From JBKHBQ01 sp046542305 (GTDB taxonomy: Bacteria; Bacteroidota; Bacteroidia; Bacteroidales; 4484-276): a stretch of DNA of 9,556 nt. The stretch covers positions 1-9,556 of the forward strand of contig JBKHBQ010000150.1 in NCBI GenBank assembly GCA_046542305.1, read 5' to 3'. Positions 1 through 7,105 of this stretch are shown in pieces (position 1 is the first letter of the stretch; every line of letters begins with the position of its first letter). The notes beneath the pieces are model-generated. The model was given only the letters and a program-made list of their open reading frames with translations, did not search any database and was not told the DNA's origin. A program made the translations under genes and the position numbers.

Positions 1-847
1 CCACATTTTTCACAATGGCTGTTTTTAGGCTTTTCCGCTTATCGCCTTCGGTTTCCTTGCGTGCAGGCTCCCATTCCTTAAGCGCCAGCACGGTACCGCT
101 CCAGGTCCTGAAGCTTTTGCTGGTAAAATCCTCGTTGGTTATTTCGCGCAGGAAATCATTCACATCCTTCGAATCGATGGGCTGGCTCCTGCCGTCTTCA
201 TCGAGATACCTGAAGATTTCGTACCCCGGCAGATCCGAACTTTCTTTTACCAGCTTCACCAACTGGCTGTCTGCGATTTCCACCTCACGGTATTTGCCGC
301 TTTTGGCCTTGTATTCAAGAATCAGTTTTCCGTCTTCCTCGTTCAGGTGCTTGCGGCGCAGCGTGGTGATGCCATAGGTTTCGTTTTCTTCTTCATAAAA
401 CTTATTGCCCACACGCATGTATTTTTTATCCATAAGCCTGATGATAAGAGCCAGCATTTTTTCGCGGGGCCAGCCTTTCAGCTTCAGATTTTCTTCGGTC
501 GTTTTTCGTATTACGGGAAGCGATTTGCCAAACCGGTACAGGTTTTTAAATTTCTCGGTTTGAGACATCACCGCCCACTGCGCATGGTAAAGGTATTGTT
601 TTCGCTGCCGGGTATCGTATCCGGTGGCTTGCAGGTAACCGGAGGGCATGCGGCATATCCACACTTTTTCCCAGGCGGGAGGGATTTTCAGCGCACGCAG
701 GCGCTTAAGCGAGCTTTCGTCGCGGATCACATTGCCTTCGTGATCGAGGTATACAAATCCACGGCCATGCTTGCGCCGGGTGTAGCCGGGCTGTGAATCA
801 TGAACGTAAATCAGCCCTTCAGTTACCGTGTTGTTGTCTTCAGCCAT
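1..847 (-). CDS. DNA topoisomerase IB, poxvirus/bacterial type (3' end off window)
   Basis: Relaxes supercoiled DNA by nicking one strand through a 3'-phosphotyrosyl link, without ATP or metal. The first 282 residues are visible, reading leftwards from the ATG at 845-847; the stop lies beyond the left edge. The N-terminal part holds the conserved stretch around residues 49-91 (KRLRALKIPPAWEKVWI, then GYDTRQRKQYLYH). The catalytic domain shows the first active-site arginine in YMRVGN (R145), the lysine in KSGK (K182) and the second arginine in SFRTW (R247). The catalytic histidine and the tyrosine nucleophile should lie in the roughly 60 missing residues (bacterial members are usually near 330-360). 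It is the last visible gene of a leftward run and starts 28 bases after the stop of the DUF1622 gene, so co-transcription is likely. The family assignment is firm; activity cannot be confirmed without the tyrosine. Confidence 0.93.
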   Translation of the reverse strand, partial: MAEDNNTVTEGLIYVHDSQPGYTRRKHGRGFVYLDHEGNVIRDESSLKRLRALKIPPAWEKVWICRMPSGYLQATGYDTRQRKQYLYHAQWAVMSQTEKFKNLYRFGKSLPVIRKTTEENLKLKGWPREKMLALIIRLMDKKYMRVGNKFYEEENETYGITTLRRKHLNEEDGKLILEYKAKSGKYREVEIADSQLVKLVKESSDLPGYEIFRYLDEDGRSQPIDSKDVNDFLREITNEDFTSKSFRTWSGTVLALKEWEPARKETEGDKRKSLKTAIVKNV

Positions 848-875
848 TGGTTTTATTCAATAAATTGCAAAGGGT

Positions 876-1226
876 TTATTTAGCCTCGCCTTTTTTCTGC
901 CACGGAAACTTCCCCTCCAGTTCCACCTGCAGTGAAAAGCTAAGGAAGGTACGGATCAGCACCACCACACCCAGGGCCAGCAGGCTGTTCATGGTCGGTT
1001 CGGTGGATACGGTTGCCACAATGTCGGCAGCCACCAGAATTTCGAGGCCGAGCAGAATTACCTTGCCCAGTTCGTGCCTTATATTGCGGTAGCTGATTTC
1101 CTTTGATTTGGCCGCACGGATCACAGAACCGACCAGGATGTACAAACTCCCGCCGGCGATGATGAGTACCCCCACTGATTCGATGATCTTTGCTATGTAA
1201 TGTATGTATTCCCTGCTGTATTCCAT
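876..1226 (-). CDS. DUF1622 family small membrane protein
   Basis: A 116-residue integral membrane protein of the DUF1622 family, function unknown. Three hydrophobic segments are visible at about residues 10-36, 55-75 and 80-98. The family signature is clear: LGLEILVAADIVATV at 59-73, PT at 77-78, IRTFLSFSL at 91-99 and a terminal EGKFPW at 104-109. Length and layout are normal for the family. The ATG (1224-1226) directly follows the TAA stop (1227-1229) of the hemerythrin gene with no base between, so the two are probably translationally coupled. The topoisomerase gene follows 28 bases downstream. No catalytic residues can be proposed. The conserved acidic residues within the second segment (E62, D68) may matter for transport or channel activity, but that is only a guess. 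Confidence 0.88.
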   Translation of the reverse strand: MEYSREYIHYIAKIIESVGVLIIAGGSLYILVGSVIRAAKSKEISYRNIRHELGKVILLGLEILVAADIVATVSTEPTMNSLLALGVVVLIRTFLSFSLQVELEGKFPWQKKGEAK

Positions 1227-1676
1227 TTACGATTTGAACCTGGGCTTTTCGGCCTCCATCATTTTGTTGTATTCGGTGGCAAAATCCTTCTTTTCGTCTT
1301 CCGTAAACACTTTATCTGCTACCTGAAATACTTCTTCCTCTTCTTCATCAAGATGATGATTCACCAGTTCGTGGAGCTTTTCGAAATTGCTTTTCCAGGA
1401 TGGGGAACTCATATCGGTTTCCTGAAGCTTTTCGATCAGTTCATCGATTTCCTGATGTTCCGAGATGCTGTGCCTGGCTTTTTCCTGCGAATTATCATAC
1501 CGCATCATGGGCTTGTAGAAGTAGCGTTCCTCAGCCATTGCATGTGCTTTTAGCTCTACCACCAGCCGTTCGAAATTCAATTTTCTTTCGTCTGATTTTC
1601 CTTCGGTTTCCAGAATTGAATCCGCCAGACTTCTTAGTTTCCTGTGATCTTCTTTTAATGCTTCGAAAATTTTCAT
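1227..1676 (-). CDS. Hemerythrin-like HHE cation-binding domain protein
   Basis: A 149-residue cytosolic protein made almost wholly of one HHE domain, a four-helix bundle that usually binds a di-iron centre and serves in O2, NO or iron sensing or in damage repair. Candidate ligands fall in the expected spacing: H11 (EDHRK), H45 with E49 (HAMAEE), H74 (SEHQE), and H107/H108 with E112 (NHHLDEEEEE). No signal peptide or membrane segment is present, and no second domain such as the extra domains of RIC/YtfE is seen. The gene lies 36 AT-rich bases after the DUF1206 gene, and its stop abuts the ATG of the DUF1622 gene. Its role in this operon is unknown; oxidative or nitrosative stress is a reasonable inference from the family only. 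Confidence 0.9.
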   Translation of the reverse strand: MKIFEALKEDHRKLRSLADSILETEGKSDERKLNFERLVVELKAHAMAEERYFYKPMMRYDNSQEKARHSISEHQEIDELIEKLQETDMSSPSWKSNFEKLHELVNHHLDEEEEEVFQVADKVFTEDEKKDFATEYNKMMEAEKPRFKS

Positions 1677-1712
1677 AGTCGTTTATTATTTAAATGATTA
1701 AATAGATTTTTT

Positions 1713-2516
1713 TTATAATGATGGTAAAACACGGTATTTGGCTTTTGCAATCATGAACACGCCATAAGCCAGCAAGCCGAACGAGATCACCGCAAGCAGT
1801 GTGGGGCCGGCTACAGAGCTTTGCAGCACCTGAAAAGCTTCCATGGTTCCGCCTGCCTGTTCGGAGCTGCGAAGAATAGCAGCCATAAGGAAAAGGTACC
1901 CGATGACCCCGAGCACAATTCCGCGCGATATGTATCCGATCAGCCCGAAATTAAGCAGCGCTTTACGTGCTTTGTCGTTGATGTCCATGTGGCTCAGATT
2001 TTTTTTGAACCTTCCGGTAAGGGCGCGGTACAGCTGCCACAGGGCTCTGCCAAAAAAGATGAGTGCAATGGCACCCACCGCAATTTGTCCGGCGGTACTG
2101 TTCAACAGCAGGCTCAACAGGTGCTCCTGTTGTCCAGAGGAGGAGGAATTCCCGCCACCCTGCAGGATCATCTGCACGGCCGAGAATGCGACCAATCCAT
2201 AAAAAAAACCGCTCGAGGCATACCCGAGCCTTTTCAATCCGCCCTGGTTTTCGGGATCTTTCACAGCCTGAATAAAACGCCATGCAACGTAACCTGTCAG
2301 TCCGAGTGCAATCAGGCCAAGCAAAACTTTGCCGAAAGGCTGCCCGAGTACAAACTGGAAAGCACTTTCTTTGTCGGAAGTCTGGCCGCCGGCATTGATG
2401 GCGGCCATAGCGGTAAGGCCGCCGATAAGGATATACACCACACCCTTGGCAAAGATGCCGGCGCGGGCATATTTCCTGACCCATTCTTCTTTTTCAAAAA
2501 TATTATTGTCTGTCAA
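1713..2516 (-). CDS. DUF1206 family six-TM membrane protein
   Basis: An integral membrane protein of the DUF1206 family, which is built from three similar two-helix units; function unknown. From the proposed start it has 267 residues. The repeat units each begin with an aromatic/glycine-rich helix: ARAGIFAKGVVYILIGG near 18-34, LKRLGYASSGFFYGL near 90-104, and LLNFGLIGYISRGIVLGVIGY near 183-203. Each is followed by a second hydrophobic helix, giving six in all. An ATG at 2702 keeps the frame open for 62 more codons, but that stretch contains the ccsBA terminator and has no family similarity, so it is rejected as start. The first usable codon before the domain (WVRKYARAG) is a TTG at 2514-2516. 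A weak promoter core (TACTTTG, minus strand, 2553-2559) lies about 37 bases upstream of it. It is the first gene of the leftward group, and the start remains uncertain. Confidence 0.85.
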   Translation of the reverse strand: MTDNNIFEKEEWVRKYARAGIFAKGVVYILIGGLTAMAAINAGGQTSDKESAFQFVLGQPFGKVLLGLIALGLTGYVAWRFIQAVKDPENQGGLKRLGYASSGFFYGLVAFSAVQMILQGGGNSSSSGQQEHLLSLLLNSTAGQIAVGAIALIFFGRALWQLYRALTGRFKKNLSHMDINDKARKALLNFGLIGYISRGIVLGVIGYLFLMAAILRSSEQAGGTMEAFQVLQSSVAGPTLLAVISFGLLAYGVFMIAKAKYRVLPSL

Positions 2517-2650
2517 AATGTTTTTTTCTGCAGAACAATGTAAAAATCCTACCAAAGTAGATAGCGGTCTATTTGCAAGGAAGATAGCGTAATAATTGTG
2601 TCCTGAGGCAACACCGGGTGTGGATAATTTTTCCCAGAACCTGATGCCGG

Positions 2651-2699
2651 CAAAGAAAAAGGGCTCCCCCTTTCCGGAATTTTCCGCGGGGCAGCCCTT
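2651..2699 (-). terminator. Rho-independent terminator of the ccsBA gene
   Basis: Read on the minus strand, this starts about 20 bases after the ccsBA stop. The arm GGGCTGCCCC (2697-2688) pairs with GGGGGAGCCC (2670-2661) with a single mismatch, and two outer A-T pairs extend the stem (2699-2698 with 2660-2659). The tract TTTTTCTTT follows (2660-2652). A short inner stem (CGGA/TCCG) can add stability. GC-rich stem, position and T tract all fit an intrinsic terminator for leftward transcription. The plus strand lacks a T run, so it should act in one direction. Confidence 0.9.
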
Positions 2700-2719
2700 C
2701 ATCCTATCGGATTTGTAGC

Positions 2720-5700
2720 TTACTTGTTTCTCTGCACAAGCATAATTTTATCCATTCGCTGGTTGTTGATGTATGCAATGATCAATAGTACCACAAGTGC
2801 GGCGATGGTGTAGTAAACGAAGGTGGGTATCGGCACCGGATCGCCGGCGGCATAGGAGTGCAGCCCCGACAGGTAGTAGTTTACTCCGAAGTAGGTCATC
2901 AGCACCGAACTGAACCCGATCACGGCCAGGGTATTGAACAGGTACCTGCCCATCATGCCGGGAATAAAGTTCATGTGGATGATCACCGCGTACACCAGGA
3001 TGGTTACCAGCGCCCAGGTTTCCTTCGGGTCCCATCCCCAGTAGCGCCCCCACGATTCGTTGGCCCATATGCCGCCAAGAAAGGTGCCGATGGTGAGGGC
3101 ATACAAGCCGATGGTAATGGTGGCTTCGGCCGTCAGGCTGATTTCGCGGATGGTCAGGTTGAACCGTTCCAGGTTGTGCCGGTTCTGAAAGATCATCAAA
3201 AACAGGTTGAATAAACCAAGGATCATCCCCATACCCAGAAAGGCATAACTGGAGGTGATGATGGCCACGTGAATGGTAAGCCACACCGACTTGAGCACAG
3301 GCACCAGGTTGGTTACCTCGGGATTCATCCAGTTGAGGTGTGCCACAAACAGGGTGAGTGAAGCCAGCACGGTGGTGGCCGCCAGTGCAATGTCTGACCG
3401 CCGGACCAGCAGGAACCCCGCCAGCATGGCCGCCCAGGCAATGTATACCATCGTTTCGTACCCGTTGCTCATCGGGGCATGACCCGAAATGTACCAGCGC
3501 GCCGCAAGTCCGAGCGTTTGAAACATAAATAATATCGCCAGGATTCCAATAACACCATACCTGATTTCTTTCACCCGGAGTTTTGGAAAAACAAGGTTCA
3601 GAAAAATTACCAGCAGGAACACCACACCGATCAGCCCGTAATATTTGTACAACCGCTCGAAAATTTCCACTTTGTTGTAAAGGATTTCGATGTTTTGTTT
3701 CCTTTCGGCAGGCAGAATTTCAGCAGCATACTTTTGCTGGTACAGGTCGACGGCGTTTACGATTTCTCCGGCTTTGGCATATTCGCCGCTTTGGTATGCT
3801 TCCCGAAGGATTTCGATGTACATCGGGATGACATTTTTGATGAAATTGCTGTCGGCTTCGGCTACCCCCGACACTTCATCATTAGGGGCATACCATTTTT
3901 CGGCAGGGGTGCCGGGTTTGGGAAACAGCTTCAGGTAATTTCCCGAATAGAGCAGGTAAAAAATATTCACTTTCTCATCGGCATTGATCACCTCCTTGTC
4001 GAACTTGGACTGATCGATGGATTTTTTCTGATAGGCTTCTTCCACCAGTCCAGCAAGCATGTAGCTGTTTTCCCTGCTAAAATCGAAGAAGTCGCTGAAG
4101 GAGGCGTATTTTCCGTCGATGTTCAGCATGTCGCGCAACTCCTTGTTTTTTATTTTGAGCATCGGCACATTTTGCCAAACCCCCGGTTCGCTGATGATGC
4201 CCAAAAATACCTGATCGGAACTGAGCCCGTCGAAGGTGTTTTTTCCCGTGAATTTTCTGAGCAGTTTGCTGCTGAGCGTATTCAGGGGTTCAAGTCGGTT
4301 GTTGGTGCTCAGCACAATCAGTTGCCCGAACGCTTCTGCATGATCTTCTTCCGGCACATTCACCTTAATGCCGTTAACCCTCGCGGTAGCGGGTGCTGCC
4401 GCAAATCCCGCCTGGGGCACTATCATCACCAGCAGGAGGACAACCGAAAGCAATTTGGTTTTCTTGGCCCGTGTTTCCGAAATCATCCGCAGGATATTGC
4501 GAAAGCGTGTTTTGCGGCTGATCAGCGAGAAGATCATCCCTGCAGCCATGATGGCATAGCCGATATAGCTGATGATGGTTCCGGGGGCATCGTGGTTTAC
4601 CGAAAGGATGGTGCCTTTTTCGTCGGTATCGTAGGAAGACTGGTAGAACCGGTACCCACGGTGGGTGAGGATGTGGTTCATGTAAATTCTGAAATCGAAA
4701 ATTTTGTTTCTTTCCTCATCAATCAGCGTTACTTCGCTGGCATAGGAGGAAGGACTGTTTGAGCCCGGATAGCGGTCGAGGATAAATTTGTTGAGCCGGA
4801 TGCCGAAAGGCAGTTCGATGGGTATGGAACCGTAGGCCAGGCTGATTTCCTGCCCGCCGATTTTCGTGCGGCTGTAATCGCCCACCAGACCCTTGGTACC
4901 CCAGAGGATCAGTTCCCGCGTCTCGTCGTCCCGGCTCAATTCCACCAGCACCGCATCGAGGCCCGTGCCGCCGTTGTCCGTGCTCGACGGCACCGGGCGG
5001 AGTTTGCCGCTGGGCTCGAAATTGCGCAGCACCAGCCGGCTTCCCCGGAAAGCATACAGCAGCATCGGATTGAATGGCGCTTTTACGCCGGGCAAGATCG
5101 TGTCGGCCTGCTGATCGCCCATGCTGGTAATGAAAACCGTATCGGGCGCCATCAGGTGCAACTGCCCGTCTTCCACAGATAGGTTCACGGTATTGGGGCC
5201 GGTTATATCGCTGAAAGTCACAGTGAGGTCATCCACCGTGCGGACGTCGTTTTCCTTCAGCACCAGGTTTTGCCTGCCAAATTTTGTCATAGCAAACATC
5301 GACACCACCGGCTCTCCGCCCACGATCTGCGAGATCACCACGGCAGCATTCGGCACAAAATCGATGGTTTCGATTTCGATTTCCCCGCCGGGCACATCCA
5401 CCTCAAAATCCGGGGCCTGCCACCCGGCGCCCGACATCAGCACACCTTGCCGTTCTACCGTACCGTCCGGCAGTTTGGCCGAAATGTAGGTCCGGTCAGA
5501 TACCAGCTCTTTCGCAGTTTCTCCCTGACGAATGTGCATCATGCCTTCAAATCCGTGATAGCGGGTGATGGCTGCACCGATAAGAATAATAATAAAGGCA
5601 ATGTGGAAGGCAAATATGGTGTATTTTTTCTTTTGCCACATGCGGTTTACCACCAGGCTTCCGCCGAGATTTACAGCCAGCAGCGCCATGAGGATCTCAA

Positions 5701-5848
5701 ACCAGGTGGCATTGTAAACGACCACCTTGGATGCCGTGGTTCCGAAGTCGTTTTCGATAAATGTTGCCACTGCGGCCGAAATGGCAAACATCATCAGAAG
5801 TACCACCGTGAGCTGCATTGAGAATAGTGAGTTGAGTATCTTTTTCAT
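2720..5848 (-). CDS. ccsBA: Fused ResB-CcsA (CcsBA) System II cytochrome c heme lyase
   Basis: Exports heme across the inner membrane and attaches it to CXXCH motifs of apocytochromes c in the periplasm. From the ATG at 5846-5848 it has 1042 residues. The ResB-like half (about 1-445) has N-terminal membrane helices, a candidate intramembrane heme histidine at H82 (FHIAFIIILIG), a large periplasmic domain ending in GYRFYQSSYD, and a helix near 425-445. A second hydrophobic stretch with AAA-type cleavage residues (464-486) precedes a periplasmic region of about 240 residues. The CcsA half (about 735-1042) carries GHAPMSNGYE (H790), H860 in IHVAIITSSYAF, the tryptophan-rich heme motif WGRYWGWDPKETW (933-945), H958 and GLHSY (H997). 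A frame-extending TTG at 5896 lies inside the promoter core and is rejected. The gene is monocistronic by its terminator. Fusion of the two halves is usual in Bacteroidota. Confidence 0.95.
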   Translation of the reverse strand: MKKILNSLFSMQLTVVLLMMFAISAAVATFIENDFGTTASKVVVYNATWFEILMALLAVNLGGSLVVNRMWQKKKYTIFAFHIAFIIILIGAAITRYHGFEGMMHIRQGETAKELVSDRTYISAKLPDGTVERQGVLMSGAGWQAPDFEVDVPGGEIEIETIDFVPNAAVVISQIVGGEPVVSMFAMTKFGRQNLVLKENDVRTVDDLTVTFSDITGPNTVNLSVEDGQLHLMAPDTVFITSMGDQQADTILPGVKAPFNPMLLYAFRGSRLVLRNFEPSGKLRPVPSSTDNGGTGLDAVLVELSRDDETRELILWGTKGLVGDYSRTKIGGQEISLAYGSIPIELPFGIRLNKFILDRYPGSNSPSSYASEVTLIDEERNKIFDFRIYMNHILTHRGYRFYQSSYDTDEKGTILSVNHDAPGTIISYIGYAIMAAGMIFSLISRKTRFRNILRMISETRAKKTKLLSVVLLLVMIVPQAGFAAAPATARVNGIKVNVPEEDHAEAFGQLIVLSTNNRLEPLNTLSSKLLRKFTGKNTFDGLSSDQVFLGIISEPGVWQNVPMLKIKNKELRDMLNIDGKYASFSDFFDFSRENSYMLAGLVEEAYQKKSIDQSKFDKEVINADEKVNIFYLLYSGNYLKLFPKPGTPAEKWYAPNDEVSGVAEADSNFIKNVIPMYIEILREAYQSGEYAKAGEIVNAVDLYQQKYAAEILPAERKQNIEILYNKVEIFERLYKYYGLIGVVFLLVIFLNLVFPKLRVKEIRYGVIGILAILFMFQTLGLAARWYISGHAPMSNGYETMVYIAWAAMLAGFLLVRRSDIALAATTVLASLTLFVAHLNWMNPEVTNLVPVLKSVWLTIHVAIITSSYAFLGMGMILGLFNLFLMIFQNRHNLERFNLTIREISLTAEATITIGLYALTIGTFLGGIWANESWGRYWGWDPKETWALVTILVYAVIIHMNFIPGMMGRYLFNTLAVIGFSSVLMTYFGVNYYLSGLHSYAAGDPVPIPTFVYYTIAALVVLLIIAYINNQRMDKIMLVQRNK

Positions 5849-5893
5849 GAGTAAAATTTTCGTAAAACAAAAAAAAGCATCTGATTGAGGGCT

Positions 5894-5901
5894 CAAATAT
5901 A
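5894..5901 (-). promoter_or_regulatory. Promoter core (-7 element) for ccsBA
   Basis: On the minus strand this reads TATATTTG, a full match to the Bacteroidota -7 consensus TAnnTTTG. It lies about 46 bases upstream of the ccsBA ATG at 5848, so the transcript would begin near 5887 with a leader of about 40 bases. No good TTTG -33 box is seen about 20 bases upstream, which lowers confidence a little. Confidence 0.6.
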
Positions 5902-5926
5902 CAAATCAAACTATCATAATATGAGG

Positions 5927-5958
5927 TTTGGCAGCAGGTTAATGCTCAAATACCTTTG
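5927..5958 (+). promoter_or_regulatory. Rightward Bacteroidota-type promoter, distal
   Basis: TTTG at 5927-5930, a 20-base spacer, then TACCTTTG at 5951-5958. This matches both boxes of the TTTG-N19-21-TAnnTTTG consensus exactly. Transcription would start near 5965, about 340 bases before the next coding start, leaving a long leader or a separate small RNA. It lies just 25 bases from the oppositely oriented ccsBA promoter core, so the two may interfere or share regulation. Confidence 0.6.
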
Positions 5959-6150
5959 ATTTTTCACCGGAAAAGGACGTGGAAATGTCAACCTGAAGTT
6001 CCAGGGAAAAAACTGAAGCCGCCGGATACACCGCTCAAAAAGCCACGGGTGATGGCTGCTCAGCAATAAAACAATTGTGAAACCGCGGTGCCGGTTAACG
6101 CTCCTGTATCGTGGATTTGCAGTGCAATTACAGCCTGACAATCTGCTTTA

Positions 6151-6165
6151 CCTGTCAAGTACAGG
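6151..6165. repeat. Inverted repeat CCTGT-N5-ACAGG, possible operator
   Basis: A perfect 5-base inverted repeat with a 5-base centre sits 18 bases upstream of the TATATTTG core, about where a -33 box would be expected. Position suggests a protein-binding site, but a repeat this short can arise by chance. Confidence 0.25.
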
Positions 6166-6183
6166 CATTATCCGGCGGTTGAC

Positions 6184-6191
6184 TATATTTG
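6184..6191 (+). promoter_or_regulatory. Rightward promoter core (-7 element), proximal
   Basis: TATATTTG followed by CA fully matches the -7 consensus TAnnTTTG. A start near 6197 would give a leader of about 110 bases before the secreted-protein gene at 6308. No TTTG box is seen at -33; that region instead holds the inverted repeat CCTGT-N5-ACAGG (6151-6165), which could be an operator for an activator or repressor. Confidence 0.55.
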
Positions 6192-6225
6192 CACTACCGG
6201 TAAGACATTGCCGGCTTAAAATTTC

Positions 6226-6248
6226 ATACAATATTCAAAAAATTGTAT
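6226..6248 (+). other. AT-rich hairpin in the leader of the rightward operon
   Basis: ATACAAT (6226-6232) and ATTGTAT (6242-6248) form a perfect 7-base stem with a 9-base loop, and a TTTTT run follows at 6253-6257. The stem has one G-C pair only and is weak, so attenuation is possible but unproven. It could instead be a dyad operator. Confidence 0.25.
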
Positions 6249-6307
6249 ACACTTTTTCCTGGGGTTACGAGTATTAGTTAAAACGTTCAAGCCAAAGTTC
6301 CATTCAC

Positions 6308-7099
6308 ATGAAAAGACTGATTCTGTTACTTTCACTGCAGCTTTTGTTTGCCGGGGCTTTTGCCCAGATCAATTTTGAACATGAGTATTATTACTCCGGC
6401 ACATTTGTAAATCTTTCCCTCTCCGGATCAAAATTTTATGTAATGGATGTGGAAAACAGCCAGTGCCGGATTTACAATCTCAACCATTCATTATGGAAGA
6501 CCATCGATCTGGATATCCCTGCCGATCATTACCTGTACGATATCAGGTTTGTATCGGAAAACCTTTTCACCACAGACAATGCCGTTGCACTGGCATACAT
6601 TTATTATCACTACGACGAAACCGGGCAGTACTACAGCTATTTTGCCAGGATCATCAGCGAAAACGGCACTGCGCTGCTAACCATTCCCGGCGCACAATAC
6701 CTGGCGGTGAACGATCTTGATGAAAACGGGGTGAAACTTTCGGCATACGTGTACGATTATTCGGTGTATCCGTACACGGTAAAAACCCGCATTTACGATC
6801 TGCCCGGTCAATCGCTCACCATGCCTGAAGCGCCCGCAGGTAACAATACGGGTCTTCAGCATCCGTTCCCGAATCCGGCAAGGGATTTCACCAGTTTACC
6901 CTACGAATTGCCCCGTGGTGAAAAGCAGGGCACCATCATTTTAACGGATTCCCACGGAATACTGATTCAGCGCTACAGGGTGGATCGTACTTTCAAGCAT
7001 CTCCGGCTGAATACCGCACAATTGCCTGCCGGAACTTATTTTTACTATCTTGAAACCACCGGAGAGATATCCGAAACCAAAAAACTTGTGGTGCAATAG
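6308..7099 (+). CDS. Secreted protein with type IX secretion (Por) sorting domain
   Basis: A 263-residue exported protein of unknown function. A classical signal peptide is visible (KR, hydrophobic core at 4-18, AFA before Q20). Residues about 20-175 are rich in Tyr, Asp and Asn and in alternating beta-strand pattern, with repeated motifs of the form SGSKFYVMDVE and CRIYNLN that resemble beta-propeller or surface beta-sandwich strands; no enzyme motif is seen. The last 75 residues form a type A C-terminal sorting domain: PFPNPARDF (186-194), TIILTDSHGILI (209-220), then LPAGTYFYYLE (239-249) and KKLVVQ at the end. Such domains take proteins across the outer membrane by the type IX system and are usually cleaved. 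The PqqD-like gene begins 21 bases downstream, so it probably heads the same transcript. It has too few strands for a full propeller, and similarity to any characterised protein is not claimed. Confidence 0.85.
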   Translation: MKRLILLLSLQLLFAGAFAQINFEHEYYYSGTFVNLSLSGSKFYVMDVENSQCRIYNLNHSLWKTIDLDIPADHYLYDIRFVSENLFTTDNAVALAYIYYHYDETGQYYSYFARIISENGTALLTIPGAQYLAVNDLDENGVKLSAYVYDYSVYPYTVKTRIYDLPGQSLTMPEAPAGNNTGLQHPFPNPARDFTSLPYELPRGEKQGTIILTDSHGILIQRYRVDRTFKHLRLNTAQLPAGTYFYYLETTGEISETKKLVVQ

Positions 7100-7105
7100 T
7101 TTTTT
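7079..7105 (+). other. A/T stem over the stop codon, possible weak terminator
   Basis: AAAAAACT (7079-7086) and AGTTTTTT (7098-7105) are perfect 8-base complements around an 11-base loop that contains the end of the secreted-protein gene. The T run is part of the stem and only one pair is G-C, so any termination would be partial. It could lower expression of the downstream enzymes relative to the secreted protein. Confidence 0.25.

Larger units (their letters stand above)
5849..6307. other. Divergent intergenic spacer, no convincing gene
   Basis: This 459-base spacer separates leftward ccsBA from the rightward operon. Short frames on both strands (for example 5914-6141 minus and 6077-6277 plus) have no recognisable domain, an implausible composition rich in Arg, Cys, His and Leu, and were rejected. 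It holds three promoter-like sites (listed separately) and small inverted repeats: AGCCA/TGGCT (6041-6057), the palindrome ACCGCGGT (6082-6089), TTGCA-G-TGCAA (6117-6127), CCTGT-N5-ACAGG (6151-6165) and ATACAAT-N9-ATTGTAT (6226-6248). No known riboswitch class could be assigned. Confidence 0.7.

Noticed and set aside
15..796. Plus-strand open frames at the left edge
   Set aside because: Antisense to the topoisomerase IB gene, which is open across the whole stretch and matches its family from residue 1 to the edge.
1821..2543. Plus-strand open frame of 240 codons and others overlapping the DUF1206 gene
   Set aside because: Antisense to a clear DUF1206 coding sequence, with no domain pattern and high Cys, His and Gln content.
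3695..4762. Plus-strand open frame of 355 codons
   Set aside because: It lies wholly antisense to ccsBA, whose protein shows strong family motifs throughout. The translation has no recognisable domain and a composition typical of a shadow frame.
5960..6060. Possible cobalamin or similar riboswitch (GGGAA and AAGCCACGG fragments)
   Set aside because: Only scattered short fragments match. The order, spacing and core boxes of the cobalamin, TPP and SAM classes could not be found, and no vitamin-related gene follows.
5914..6141. Minus-strand frame of 75 codons in the spacer
   Set aside because: It lies upstream of the ccsBA promoter, has an unlikely composition with no hydrophobic or domain pattern, and overlaps a rightward promoter.
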